A DNA stretch of 64,000 bases from JAVJSD01 sp040219575. GTDB lineage: Bacteria > Planctomycetota > Planctomycetia > Pirellulales > Pirellulaceae. Shown here piece by piece: positions 54,566-64,000 of this stretch. The number at the start of each line of letters is the position of its first letter. Position 1 is the first letter of the stretch. The notes under the pieces are model-generated. The model saw only the letters and a list, made by a program, of their open reading frames with translations. It was not told where the DNA came from and made no database searches. A program made the translations under genes and the position numbers. Where the stretch lies: positions 39,104 to 103,103 of the forward strand of contig JAVJSD010000140.1 in the NCBI GenBank assembly GCA_040219575.1, read 5' to 3'.

Positions 54566-55408
54566 ATGAAATTCACAACGATTGTCTGGTTGAGTTTGTT
54601 GGCTTGCCTGGCGTCGGCCGCGTCGTCGGACGATACGCAAGACGAGCCGACGACGGCCCGGGTCGTGGCGCACCGGGGGCTGTTGCTCGACGCGCCGGAG
54701 AACACGCTGGCGAACTTCCGCGCGTGCCTTGAGTTGCGGCTCGGCTTTGAGCTCGACGTCCGTCGCTCGCGAGACGGCCATCTGGTTTGCGTGCACGACG
54801 AGACGGTCGACCGCACGACCGACGGCGCCGGCCGGGTTCGCGATCTGACGCTGAAGCAACTCAAGGCCTTGGACGCGGGCGGTTGGTTCGACGCCGGCTA
54901 CCGCGGGCAGCGCGTGCCGACGCTCGAGGAAGTGTTCGCCGTGCTCGCCGACCACCGCGACGCTTCCGTGTTGATCGCCGTCGACTTGAAGGGAGACGAC
55001 GCGGAAATCGAGCGCGACGTCGTCGCCCTCGCCGAGCGATTCAAGGTGCTGGACCGACTGCTGTTCATCGGCCGGGCGATCAGCGTCGCCGAAGTGCGCC
55101 AGCGGCTGCGTCGAGCCAGCGCCGAGTCCCACGTCGCCTGCGTGGCCAATAATGCGGGGGAATTCGACGCCGCCCTGGCCGATCGAAACGCCGATTGGGT
55201 GTACGTGCGTTACGTGCCGAGCCCGGAGGAGGCGGAATGCGTTCACAAGGCGGGTAAGAAGCTGTTCATCGCCGGTCCGACGGTGGCGGGGCGGGAGACG
55301 GAGAATTGGCGAACTGCCGTCGAGCACGGCGTCGACGCGCTGCTCACGGATTATTCGATCGAGCTGCGTCGGGCGCTGCGAGCTTGGAATGCGGCCGACA
55401 CAAACTGA
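54566..55408 (+). CDS. Glycerophosphodiester phosphodiesterase (GDPD)
   Basis: 280 residues with a signal peptide (1-21). VAHRGLLLDAPENTLANF contains the catalytic H-R and E-N residues, FELDVRRSRDGHLVCVHD the metal-binding E-x-D and second His. This is the GlpQ/UgpQ-type barrel, which hydrolyses glycerophosphodiesters to glycerol-3-phosphate. The signal suggests it acts in the periplasm or outside the cell. The start was chosen at MKFTTIVW because upstream in-frame sequence overlaps the opposite gene. Confidence 0.9.
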   Translation: MKFTTIVWLSLLACLASAASSDDTQDEPTTARVVAHRGLLLDAPENTLANFRACLELRLGFELDVRRSRDGHLVCVHDETVDRTTDGAGRVRDLTLKQLKALDAGGWFDAGYRGQRVPTLEEVFAVLADHRDASVLIAVDLKGDDAEIERDVVALAERFKVLDRLLFIGRAISVAEVRQRLRRASAESHVACVANNAGEFDAALADRNADWVYVRYVPSPEEAECVHKAGKKLFIAGPTVAGRETENWRTAVEHGVDALLTDYSIELRRALRAWNAADTN

Positions 55409-55466
55409 ACGAGTTGAGCCGCGCACGCGTGGAGTAGTCGTTGGCCGCCGCCGCGGGCTTGGGGTG

Positions 55467-56537
55467 TCACGCCGCTTCGCAGCTCTCGCCTTGGCCGATG
55501 TGGATCTCGCGCGGGGGATGAACGCCGGGGAGGTCTTCGGCGTAGTGCTGCGCGAGGACCGCCTGCCAGTCGGCGCGGCAGCGGACCTTGACGAACGCCT
55601 GCCGCACGTCGTCGTGCTGCGGATGGAGCGCCGAGTACTTGATGCCGAATTTGCGCATCACCGTGCCGCAGCGCTTCTCGCCGTACAACTCGTCGGCCAG
55701 GCGGAAGTGTTCGGCGATCACGTCGCGTTGTTGATGCAGCGACGGGGGCGCCGGCAGTGGTTGTCCCTCGGCCAATGCCCGGGCCTGTCCGAAGATCCAC
55801 GGATTGCCGATCGCGCCGCGGGCCACGGTGACGCCGTCGACGCCGGTCTCGCGGATCATCGCCAGGCAGTCCTCGGCCGAGAACAGGTCGCCGCTGCCGA
55901 GCAGGGTGCGCGGGCCAAGATGCTGCTTCACCTCGCGGAGAAACTCCCAGCGGCTGGGGCCGATGTACCGCTGCTGGACGGTGCGGCCGTGCACGGTGAC
56001 CGCCACCACGCCGAGGGCGAAGGCGCCGTCGAGGATGGTGAAAAACTTGTCGCGCGACTCGGCCGTGTCGTCGATGCCGCGCCGCATCTTGACCGTGACC
56101 GGAATCTCGGCGGGGACCGCGTCGCGCGTGCGGCCGACGATCTCCAGCGCCACGTCGGGCTGGCTGAGATGGAATCCGCCCCGGCAGCGGCCGAGCACCT
56201 TGCGAACCGGGCAGCCGAAGTTGATGTCGATCACATCGAAGCCGGCCTCGACCAACTTCAGCGCCCCGGCGGCGAATTGCTCCGGCTCGGCCCCCATCAG
56301 TTGCCCGGCGACCGGGTGCTCCTCGTCGCTGATATGCAGGTGATGATTGGTCCGCTTGCGGTTTTTCATCGCCACCAGGAACTGGTCGAGCATCACCTCG
56401 CACAGCGTGTACGACGCGCCCAAGCGGCGAGCGATCACCCGCATCGGCATGTCGCTATAGCCGGAAAGCGCCGCCTGCACGACGGGAAAGCCGATCGCGA
56501 CGGAGCCGATGTTCAAATTGGAGAGCGGAATGGACAT
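55467..56537 (-). CDS. tRNA-dihydrouridine synthase
   Basis: 356 residues from ATG 56537 (MSIPLSNLNIG). FMN-dependent Dus family: FPVVQAALSGYSDMPMR, FDVIDINFGCPVRKV with the catalytic Cys, VKMRRGIDD, TVHGRTVQQRY and ARGAIGNPWIF. It reduces uridine in the D-loop of tRNAs; the DusB subgroup is the closest by eye. An upstream extension of the frame translates a REP copy and is not part of the gene. Confidence 0.93.
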   Translation of the reverse strand: MSIPLSNLNIGSVAIGFPVVQAALSGYSDMPMRVIARRLGASYTLCEVMLDQFLVAMKNRKRTNHHLHISDEEHPVAGQLMGAEPEQFAAGALKLVEAGFDVIDINFGCPVRKVLGRCRGGFHLSQPDVALEIVGRTRDAVPAEIPVTVKMRRGIDDTAESRDKFFTILDGAFALGVVAVTVHGRTVQQRYIGPSRWEFLREVKQHLGPRTLLGSGDLFSAEDCLAMIRETGVDGVTVARGAIGNPWIFGQARALAEGQPLPAPPSLHQQRDVIAEHFRLADELYGEKRCGTVMRKFGIKYSALHPQHDDVRQAFVKVRCRADWQAVLAQHYAEDLPGVHPPREIHIGQGESCEAA

Positions 56538-56549
56538 GGGCAACGGTTC

Positions 56550-56577
56550 GTAGCCGACGCTGCCAGCGCCGGCGTAG
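56550..56577. repeat. REP (family A), distant copy
   Basis: GTAG followed by CCGACGCTGCCAGCGCCGG, 13 bases upstream of the Dus start codon. It is about 28 kb from the RAYT gene, so the family is dispersed. Confidence 0.85.
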
Positions 56578-56755
56578 TAGGCCGGAACGAGCCGTGCGCT
56601 GTTCCGGCATTTCTTCATCGGATTGTAAACGGAAAATCCGCGGTCGCGATTCGCGCAGCGAACGCGCCGCTGCCGGAACGCCCTGCGGTTGTTCCGGTCT
56701 ACTTATCTGATCTTCTAGGATTGATGATCTCGCCGCGTAGAACAAGGGGAACCGG

Positions 56756-57007
56756 ATGAAGAAGGAGTGGGTAGTTCGCAACCTCAATGAGGCCGCGGAG
56801 CACTTACAGGCAGCCATCAAGGAATTGGAAGCGGACAACGAAGCCGGATTCGAGGCCTGGTTGCCCTTTGTCTATCGCAAGTTGAATACCGCCTGGAACT
56901 GGCGAGACAGGGATCCTTCGGTTCCCTACAACGGAGAGCAATACGAAGCGAGTTGCCTCTTTCCGCTGGAATTGGAGAAGTGGATTTCCGACGCCGATAG
57001 GGATTGA
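56756..57007 (+). CDS. Small protein of unknown function
   Basis: 83 residues from ATG 56756 with AAGGGGAACC before it. The sequence contains NLNEAAEHLQAAIKELE, RKLNTAWNWR and EASCLFPLELEKW, an acidic helical protein with several Trp. No family was recognised. It stands alone between Dus and SMP-30. Confidence 0.6.
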   Translation: MKKEWVVRNLNEAAEHLQAAIKELEADNEAGFEAWLPFVYRKLNTAWNWRDRDPSVPYNGEQYEASCLFPLELEKWISDADRD

Positions 57008-57031
57008 GCACTCCACGTCGAGCGTGGGCGT

Positions 57032-57057
57032 GCGACGGCGGAGCCGTCGGCTTGGGG
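57032..57057. repeat. Family C palindromic repeat
   Basis: GCGACGGCGGAGCCGTCGGC followed by TTGGGG. One base differs from the copy at 36841. Confidence 0.8.
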
Positions 57058-57157
57058 CGGAATCGCGGAAATTTGCGGCGGCGCGGGGGGCGTGGTATTT
57101 GTAGGGATTCGCAAATGTCCCTCCCCGCGTCCGGCACTGCTCCCTGAGAACCGCACC

Positions 57158-58285
<1,128 letters not shown>

Positions 58286-58377
58286 CGCGGGCGGTCGTCT
58301 GCTCGATGGATTGCTCCGCGGTGATCGCAGCGGCACTTGAACGAAGTCAACCATCACGAGCAAAGAGCAGACGCTGC

Positions 58378-58782
58378 ATGAATCAACCCAACGACACGCA
58401 TTCGATCGTCATCGGCTACCTGTGCTGGCTGTTCGGCTTTACGGGCGCCCATCGGTTCTACTACGGGAACAAGGTCACCGGCACGATCTGGTTCTTCACC
58501 CTCGGACTTTGCGGCATCGGCTGGTTGATCGACGTCTTCCTGATTCCCTCGCTCGATCGGGCGGCCGATCGTCGTTATGCGGCGGGGTCGATCGACTATT
58601 CGGTAGCCTGGCTGCTGCTGACGTTCCTCGGTGCGTTGGGCATCCACCGCTTCTACCAGGGGAAGATCCTCACAGGCTTGCTCTACCTGTTCACCGGCGG
58701 CCTGTTTTTTGTCGGCGTTCTGTACGACTTCTTGACGCTGAACGAACAGATCAGCGAGATCAACGCCGCGGAGGCGCGCTAG
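58378..58782 (+). CDS. Two-copy TM2-domain membrane protein
   Basis: 134 residues with two TM2 units: the first at about 8-55 (GFTGAHRFYYGNKVTGTIWF) and the second at about 75-125 (GALGIHRFYQGKILTGLLYL). Each has the conserved G-x-H-R-F-Y and a C-terminal D. TM2 proteins usually have a single unit; here the tandem arrangement is complete. AAAGAG is the nearest Shine-Dalgarno. Confidence 0.88.
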   Translation: MNQPNDTHSIVIGYLCWLFGFTGAHRFYYGNKVTGTIWFFTLGLCGIGWLIDVFLIPSLDRAADRRYAAGSIDYSVAWLLLTFLGALGIHRFYQGKILTGLLYLFTGGLFFVGVLYDFLTLNEQISEINAAEAR

Positions 58783-59061
58783 GCCGGTCGATTCCGCTGA
58801 CTTCAACAATCAACAATCACCGCTCGGCAATCATCATTCAATACGCCGCGAGGCCGCTCGATCGATGAATTTCGGATGATGATCGTTCGTTTGCAGGATG
58901 AAGAGGTGGATTCCGTCCTACCTTGCGAGGCGCGTGGTTGTTGAAGCCAATGTGAAGCTGCGCAGCCGAAGCTTTACACGGGTGCGACCAAGGCGTTATG
59001 GTGAGGGACGGTCCGGTGAGCGCTCGTTCGCCCCACACCATTTCTGCGCTGAGATCGCTTC

Positions 59062-59649
59062 ATGCCTGCGAAAAAGATTCTGATGCTGGTCGGCGACTTC
59101 GTCGAAGACTACGAGGCCATGGTCCCCTTCCAGATGCTGTTGATGGTCGGACACACCGTGCACGCCGTCTGCCCGGACAAGAAAGCTGGCGAGACCGTCG
59201 CCACGGCCGTCCACGACTTCGAGGGCCATCAAACCTACAGTGAGAAGCCAGGGCACAACTTCCGCTTGAACGCCGCCTTCGCGGAGATCGACCCCGCCGA
59301 CTACGACGCGCTGATTGTGCCGGGCGGCCGGGCGCCGGAATACCTGCGGCTCAACGAGCGCGTGCTGGAAATCGTGCGGCATTTCGCCGCCGAGAACAAG
59401 CCGATCGCCGCCATCTGCCATGGGCCGCAGTTGCTGGCCGCCGCGGGCGTGCTCGAGGGAAGGGCATGCAGCGCTTACCCGGCCGTGAAGGCGGAAGTGG
59501 AGATCTGCCGCGGAACCTTTGTGCCGGCCAACGACACGTTCGACAATGCGCATGTGGACGGCAACCTTGTCACCGCGCCGGCCTGGCCCGCGCATCCGGC
59601 CTGGATTCGCAGTTTCCTCGAAGTGCTGGGAACGCCCGTGGGCGTCTGA
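59062..59649 (+). CDS. DJ-1/PfpI-family protein
   Basis: 195 residues. Cys119-His120 in AAICHGPQLL is the nucleophile elbow; a Glu near residue 15-18 (VEDYE) would be the third residue. This places the protein in the PfpI/DJ-1 group (glyoxalase III, peptidase or chaperone-like). It is 4 bases upstream of the next gene, so the two are co-transcribed. Confidence 0.9.
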   Translation: MPAKKILMLVGDFVEDYEAMVPFQMLLMVGHTVHAVCPDKKAGETVATAVHDFEGHQTYSEKPGHNFRLNAAFAEIDPADYDALIVPGGRAPEYLRLNERVLEIVRHFAAENKPIAAICHGPQLLAAAGVLEGRACSAYPAVKAEVEICRGTFVPANDTFDNAHVDGNLVTAPAWPAHPAWIRSFLEVLGTPVGV

Positions 59650-59653
59650 CGCC

Positions 59654-60583
59654 ATGTCTCCGAACGATACGTCGACAAGCGCCCCCTCGCCAAGTTCGGT
59701 GTCGCCACTGGACCGCGCGTTGGTGTTCTACGGGGATTATTCGCCCACTTCGGCGGATGTGTACGTATGGGTGCCCGACTTGAGGCATGAGGACGGTTGG
59801 TCGATGGCGATCGCCGTCCGTGGTCCACAATGCTCGCTGGGCCGCACCTTGCCGGCCACCGTGCACGGCGCCGACATGGGGCCGGGCGAGGGATTGCTGG
59901 CCCGAGTGGTTTTGCCCGATCCCTGTTACTGGTCGTCGCAGATGCCGGCCTTGTATCAAGTCAACATTGAGCTTCACCAGCACGGCGACGACGTGGACGC
60001 GGTGCAGCGGGTATTTGGCATGCGAATGCTCAACCCGCGCGGCAAGAGCCTGCATCTCGACGAGTCACGGTGGGTGCCCCGCGGCGTGCAACGTCAGGTC
60101 GCCGAACCGGCCGACTTGGCCGCCTGGCGGGAGGCGTCGGCGGTGATGCTGGTCCGCGAGCCCGACGACGCCCTCTGCGAGGCGGCCTCGCATCAGGGGG
60201 TGGCGATCATTTCGCTCTTGGAAGGCGATTCAGAGCACGTCCAGCGCGAATTGGCCCGTGTGGCCCGGTACGCAGCGGTTTTCATGGCGGTGATCGCAGG
60301 GACGGATCTGGATGGCGCCCCGCTGCGGCAGTCGGCCCCCAACTTGCTTCTCGCCCCGCTGCTGGACGCCGGCCAGTCGGCGGAGATTCCCTCTTGGGCC
60401 CGAGCGGCGGTGGTGCAAGTGCAAGACCCCGCGACGTTTGGAGCCTCTGTGGAGCGGATCCCCGTGCCGGTTTTCGCCTATCGGCCGCTGGCGGCGCCCA
60501 CGCCGCTGGAGGCAGCCCGGCGAGAGTGCGACAACCTGCAGCGCGACCTCGCCCCGGGCGACTACGCCGGTTACCTGGTGTGA
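59654..60583 (+). CDS. Unrecognised protein, faint GH2-type beta-sandwich
   Basis: 309 residues. The segment PALYQVNIELHQHGDDVDAV followed by VFGMRML recalls the end of the jelly-roll and Ig-like domains of family 2 glycoside hydrolases (FGFR-x), but the catalytic barrel is truncated: only about 180 residues follow, without a clear acid/base pair. Probably a planctomycete-specific relative without proven activity. It overlaps no neighbour and ends 302 bp before rplU. Confidence 0.6.
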   Translation: MSPNDTSTSAPSPSSVSPLDRALVFYGDYSPTSADVYVWVPDLRHEDGWSMAIAVRGPQCSLGRTLPATVHGADMGPGEGLLARVVLPDPCYWSSQMPALYQVNIELHQHGDDVDAVQRVFGMRMLNPRGKSLHLDESRWVPRGVQRQVAEPADLAAWREASAVMLVREPDDALCEAASHQGVAIISLLEGDSEHVQRELARVARYAAVFMAVIAGTDLDGAPLRQSAPNLLLAPLLDAGQSAEIPSWARAAVVQVQDPATFGASVERIPVPVFAYRPLAAPTPLEAARRECDNLQRDLAPGDYAGYLV

Positions 60584-60656
60584 GGCCGAGTAGGGGGCCG
60601 GTTCCCCTGTACGCCGGACTTCCCACCCTAGTGCAGCGTGACAGCTAAGAATGGGG

Positions 60657-60730
60657 GTAGCAGAAGTCGTGAGACTTCTGGAAGCTCAGGCGTCGTCACG
60701 AACTGCTGAACTCTCACGAGTTCAGCTACG
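60657..60730. repeat. Family B palindromic repeat pair
   Basis: GTAG-C-AGAAGTC-GTGA-GACTTCT at the left and GAACTCTCACGAGTTC-AGCTAC at the right, with 20-odd bases between. Same arrangement as 10211-10287, with different outer bases. Confidence 0.8.
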
Positions 60731-60885
60731 CTAAGATCAAACCGTCACAATGCACCAGTCCGTCGCACGAAAAACGTCGTACTACCTGGACCCTGGCAGG
60801 CCTGTACGGGGCGGCGTCGTTTCGGTACACTGCGAGGTTTCCCCATCGACCAACCCCGCACCGCTTCCGCAAGGCAGCACGAATC

Positions 60886-61200
60886 ATGTACGCGATTATC
60901 GTTGACGGCGGACGCCAGTATAAAGTCGAAGAAGGCCAGGAACTGGACGTCGATTATCGCGACCTCCCCAAGGGCGAGGAGCTGAAATTCGAGCGGGTTT
61001 TGGCCCTCTCTGGCGACGCGGGCGTGCAACTCGGCCAGCCCACCCTGGAAGGCGCCAGCGTAACGGCGGAGGTTTTGGGCCCGGCGAACGGCCCCAAACT
61101 GGTCGTGCAGAAGCACCGCAAGCGGAAAAACTCCCGCCGCCGCACTGGCCATCGGCAGCTCTACACCAAGGTCCGCATCAGCAAGATCGCCGGCGTCTGA
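60886..61200 (+). CDS. rplU: 50S ribosomal protein L21
   Basis: 104 residues, full length (MYAIIVDGGRQYKVEEGQ; KHRKRKNSRRRTGHRQ). L27 (rpmA), normally next to it, does not follow; the next gene is convergent. The promoter must lie in the 155 bp after the family B repeat. Confidence 0.96.
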   Translation: MYAIIVDGGRQYKVEEGQELDVDYRDLPKGEELKFERVLALSGDAGVQLGQPTLEGASVTAEVLGPANGPKLVVQKHRKRKNSRRRTGHRQLYTKVRISKIAGV

Positions 61201-61255
61201 GGTTCGGCGTTTCCCGCTTGGTATCCGCCAGAGCTCCGTTTTCCAACGGTGATGC

Positions 61256-62260
61256 TCAAACCGCCGCCAACTCCAACCGCGGCAGGTCGGCCGGATCGAA
61301 CATCCGAGTTCGCGTGGCCGACTCCGGCCAGGTTGCGTCCTTCTCCGGCAACGTGGCCAATTGCGATTCGTAATAGGCCTGCACGCCGTCGTTGAGGATC
61401 CTGTCGGCGCCGGCGAAGAACGTGTCGTGGTCGAACTCGGGCAAGAGGAACGTTTCGTACAACTCGTCGATCGTGGCCTGCGAGTGATGCTCCTCCTGCG
61501 CCTCGTGGTAGGTGAGGTAGCCAAGATCGACGGGCCGGTCGAGCGTGGCGTTCAGCTTTTTCATGCCGGCGATCCAGGGCGTCCACAGGCCGTTCGCCGC
61601 CCAGTTCTCGATCGCGAACGACGCCCCGAGGGCCGTGTTGCGGTCGGTGCTGGCGTAGGTGTCGAACGTACACTTTACGAATTGCTGCGTGCCCCCTTGG
61701 CCGATCCAGATCTTGCCGAGGTCTTCGAAGCCAAGCCCGAGTCCCTTGGCGGTGTTCATCAGCCAGTGGAAGTGCACGGTGGCGGGACTCCACTTGCCGG
61801 TCAGATCGCCGTCGAAGCCGTCGGTGTACGGAATGCCCTTCTCGTTGAGCAGCACCTTGAGCCGCTCTTTGTACGACTCCCAAGTAGGCGCGTTGGCGAC
61901 CAGTTTGGCCTGCGCCACATCGAACTGCAGGGCGAAGACCGAGAACTGCTGCAGCTCATGCCGCGCTTGCGCCAGCGACACGCCCTGGGCGAAGCGCTCC
62001 AGATAGCGATTCCCGGCGATGACCGGATGGCACATCACGTGGGCGCAGGCGTCGACAATCAACTGCTGGAAAGCGGCCGCCTTGTCGCGCGGCATGTCGC
62101 CCGCTTCGACCTGCGCCCGCGTTCGCGCCAGGGCGCGGTCCGACTGCTCGGCGAAAAGCTCGAGGGAGGGAGGCGTCGCGCGGCGATCGGCGACGATCCC
62201 CACGGCGGCGAACAGCTCCAGGGCCGGCGTTTCGAGCGAAGCATGGACAACCTGCGACAT
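61256..62260 (-). CDS. Haem-oxygenase-like putative diiron/iron redox enzyme
   Basis: 334 residues from MSQVVHASL. The all-helical protein carries YHEAQEEHHSQATIDELYE and CAHVMCHPVIAG, with FDHDTFFAGADRIL near the end. This combination of His/Glu/Asp clusters resembles the iron-containing redox enzyme group (PF14518, haem-oxygenase-like diiron oxidases). The ligand set was not proven. It is divergent from the 4-hydroxyphenylpyruvate dioxygenase gene across a 270-bp gap. Confidence 0.65.
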   Translation of the reverse strand: MSQVVHASLETPALELFAAVGIVADRRATPPSLELFAEQSDRALARTRAQVEAGDMPRDKAAAFQQLIVDACAHVMCHPVIAGNRYLERFAQGVSLAQARHELQQFSVFALQFDVAQAKLVANAPTWESYKERLKVLLNEKGIPYTDGFDGDLTGKWSPATVHFHWLMNTAKGLGLGFEDLGKIWIGQGGTQQFVKCTFDTYASTDRNTALGASFAIENWAANGLWTPWIAGMKKLNATLDRPVDLGYLTYHEAQEEHHSQATIDELYETFLLPEFDHDTFFAGADRILNDGVQAYYESQLATLPEKDATWPESATRTRMFDPADLPRLELAAV

Positions 62261-62530
62261 GGCAATTCTCCCATTCTTCATTCTTCTGTGGCCTGATGCG
62301 GCCGGAACACTCTCCCTTGAGCAATTCTAAGACGAGGCCGGCCACGGACAATGCTTTCACGCGGAACGTGGCCTGGCGGCGGAGGTTAGGAGTGGTCGGA
62401 AAGCTGTACCGGTCGCCCGACGCGCGGCCCCGGACCGCGAAACGCGATTGCCTCGCCAGGCACAAATCCGAACAATTGAGGGGAAGTGGGCCGGACTTGT
62501 CGACGATTTTCCCGACCAGGAGGTGAGGCG

Positions 62531-63622
62531 ATGTCGATCAATCCGTTGCCGCTGAAGGCGATTCATCACGTCGAGTTGCTCGTGGGCAACGCCAAGCAGG
62601 CGGCCTTTTTCTATCGCAAGGCGTTCGGCTTCTCGCAGCTCGCCTACGCCGGCCCGGAAACCGGCGTCGCCGATCAGGCCTCGTACGTGATGACGCAGGG
62701 CGACATCCGGCTGGTGCTGAGCACGCCGATGTTCCCTTCCGACCCGATGGCGCAGCATCTGCACAAACACGGCGACGGTGTGCTGGACATCGCCTTTCTG
62801 GTCGATGATGTCGACGCCTGCTTTCAGGAGGCCGTCTCGCGCGGGGCCGCGCCGGCGCTCGAGCCGTACGACCGCACCGACGATCAAGGACGCATTCGCC
62901 GCGCCAAAATCCGCGCCTATGGCGATACACTGCACTCGTTCATTTCAATAGCCGATTACGCCGGACCGTTCATGCCCGGCTACCAGACACGCCGCGTTCC
63001 CGCCGCCGGCGTGGGGCTGCGGCGGATCGACCACATTGTGGGGAACGTCGAAAGCGGCCAGATGAACGACTGGGGCACGTTCTACGACCGCGTGCTCGGC
63101 TTTCACCAGTTCATGAGCTTCGACGACAAGGACATTTCCACGGAATTCACGGCGCTGCGCAGCAAGGTGATGGCCGATGCGACGCACTCCATCAAGTTTC
63201 CCATCAACGAACCCGCCCCCGGCCGCCGCAAGAGCCAGATTCAGGAATACCTCGATTACAACCTGGGCGCCGGCGTGCAGCACATCGCGCTGAAGACCGA
63301 CGACATCATCCACACGGTTTCGCTGATGAAGGAAGGCGGCGTGGAGTTTCTCGACACGCCCGACGCGTATTACGATCTGGTGTGGGACCGCGTCGGCGAC
63401 ATCCCCGAGGACCATGACGCGATCCGTCGACTCAAGATCCTGATCGACAAGGACGAGAACGGCTACCTGCTGCAACTGTTCACCAAGCCGGTGGAGGACC
63501 GGCCGACGTTGTTCTTTGAAATCATCCAACGCTGCGGCGCCGACGGCTTCGGCAAGGGCAACTTCAAGGCCCTCTTCGAATCGATCGAACGCGAACAAGC
63601 CGCCCGCGGCAACCTGACCTGA
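62531..63622 (+). CDS. hppD: 4-hydroxyphenylpyruvate dioxygenase
   Basis: 363 residues from ATG 62531, preceded by a strong AGGAGGTGAGG. Two vicinal-oxygen-chelate modules: residues about 10-150 and 155-355. Iron ligands are the His in RRIDHIVGNV, the His in GVQHIALKTDD and the Glu in FFEIIQRC. It converts 4-hydroxyphenylpyruvate to homogentisate in tyrosine breakdown. Downstream hmgA/fah genes are not in the window. Confidence 0.95.
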   Translation: MSINPLPLKAIHHVELLVGNAKQAAFFYRKAFGFSQLAYAGPETGVADQASYVMTQGDIRLVLSTPMFPSDPMAQHLHKHGDGVLDIAFLVDDVDACFQEAVSRGAAPALEPYDRTDDQGRIRRAKIRAYGDTLHSFISIADYAGPFMPGYQTRRVPAAGVGLRRIDHIVGNVESGQMNDWGTFYDRVLGFHQFMSFDDKDISTEFTALRSKVMADATHSIKFPINEPAPGRRKSQIQEYLDYNLGAGVQHIALKTDDIIHTVSLMKEGGVEFLDTPDAYYDLVWDRVGDIPEDHDAIRRLKILIDKDENGYLLQLFTKPVEDRPTLFFEIIQRCGADGFGKGNFKALFESIEREQAARGNLT

Positions 63623-63624
63623 TC

Positions 63625-63871
63625 GTTTAACGGCAAGCCGCAGAGGCGACGGCGCGCGCACGACGCCGCACTAGCTGGAAACGTTGCTGCAACGATCCGC
63701 CGACGCCTGCCTGCGGCTCGCCGTTAAACGAGTCGATCGCAAGGGATGCTTGACATTGAAATTACAGGCCTCAATAACGGCGAGCCGCAGTGGCGTCGGC
63801 GTACGCGCGACGCTGCACAAGCCGGAAACGTTCCTCATACGTTCCGCCGACGCCTCTGCGGAGACTGTTGA
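63625..63871. repeat. Two tandem copies of an about 100-bp hairpin element (family F)
   Basis: Copy 1 (63625-63729) has arms TTTAACGGCAAGCCGCAG and CTGCGGCTCGCCGTTAAA, copy 2 (63773-63871) TAACGGCGAGCCGCAG with a less perfect right arm. The interiors share the motif GGAAACGTT and CCGCCGACGCC. The copies are about 148 bp apart. A short open frame across them is an artefact of the repeats. Confidence 0.75.
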
Positions 63872-64000
63872 AGTAACAGCATTGCGGAACGGAGGTCTAT
63901 TCGCCGCACCTGTCCCAAGCGGTCGTGAGGCTGGCTGAGGGGAAGGAGCGGCGTTTGAGGATGTTTGTTTTGAGTTGTGAATTCGCGCGGCGTCAGTTCT
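63872..64000. other. Window edge, nothing recognised
   Basis: No gene, repeat or regulatory element was recognised in these last 129 bases. Confidence 0.4.

Noticed and set aside
63684..63938. 84-codon frame at the right edge
   Set aside because: It runs through the tandem family F hairpins and has no independent support.

Overview
The window looks like chromosomal DNA from a planctomycete, most likely of the Pirellula/Lacipirellula type. The evidence is protein families concentrated in that phylum (DUF1559, DUF1501, DUF1570, SHD1 plus PQQ-like propeller, zinc-ribbon membrane proteins, secreted sulfatases), high G+C, short operons, and gaps full of palindromic repeats. No tRNA, rRNA or CRISPR array was recognised. 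The assignment is inferred from gene content, not from a marker tree.

Layout. 1-9.4 kb: a secretin, an FdhF/YdeP-like molybdopterin oxidoreductase, an O-methyltransferase, a glycosyltransferase 2 and a secreted alpha/beta hydrolase. 9.4-14.3 kb: a small secreted protein between inverted copies of a 77-bp repeat, a sulfatase, a PII protein, DUF427 and a coiled-coil lipoprotein. 15.2-17.3 kb: three small unrecognised genes on one strand, separated by two attC-like sites; this reads as a small integron-cassette cluster without an integrase. 17.4-25.3 kb: DNA polymerase III delta prime, a large alpha-2-macroglobulin, DinB and two lipoproteins. 25.6-28.3 kb: a DUF1501 protein and a REP-associated tyrosine transposase (RAYT) surrounded by its REP sequences, one of them inside its own reading frame. 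28.3-42.6 kb: recJ, rpmG, a squalene-cyclase-repeat membrane protein, DUF1559, a DUF1570 metallopeptidase-like protein, mfd, a parvulin isomerase and a HEPN-like/CBS protein.

42.8-50.0 kb is the most interesting block: eight co-directional genes, mostly overlapping by 4-32 bases. They are a 99-residue His-rich protein, a leucine-rich DUF6745-like protein, a WGR plus leucine-rich protein (STM4015-like), an ATP-grasp enzyme (STM4014-like), a HAD phosphatase, a sulfatase-fold hydrolase with Thr at the usual nucleophile position (STM4013-like), and two radical SAM enzymes (STM4012- and STM4011-like). I recognise these as relatives of the uncharacterised Salmonella STM4011-STM4015 locus. The tight coupling suggests one pathway or complex, but no substrate is visible.

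50.1-63.6 kb: a PQQ-like propeller protein, a membrane trypsin-fold protein that has lost all three catalytic residues, a FecR-type short protein, GDPD, a tRNA-dihydrouridine synthase, SMP-30, TM2, DJ-1/PfpI, rplU, a haem-oxygenase-like putative iron enzyme and 4-hydroxyphenylpyruvate dioxygenase. At least six distinct dispersed palindromic repeat families lie in the gaps. Two of them begin with GTAG, as RAYT-mobilised REPs do.
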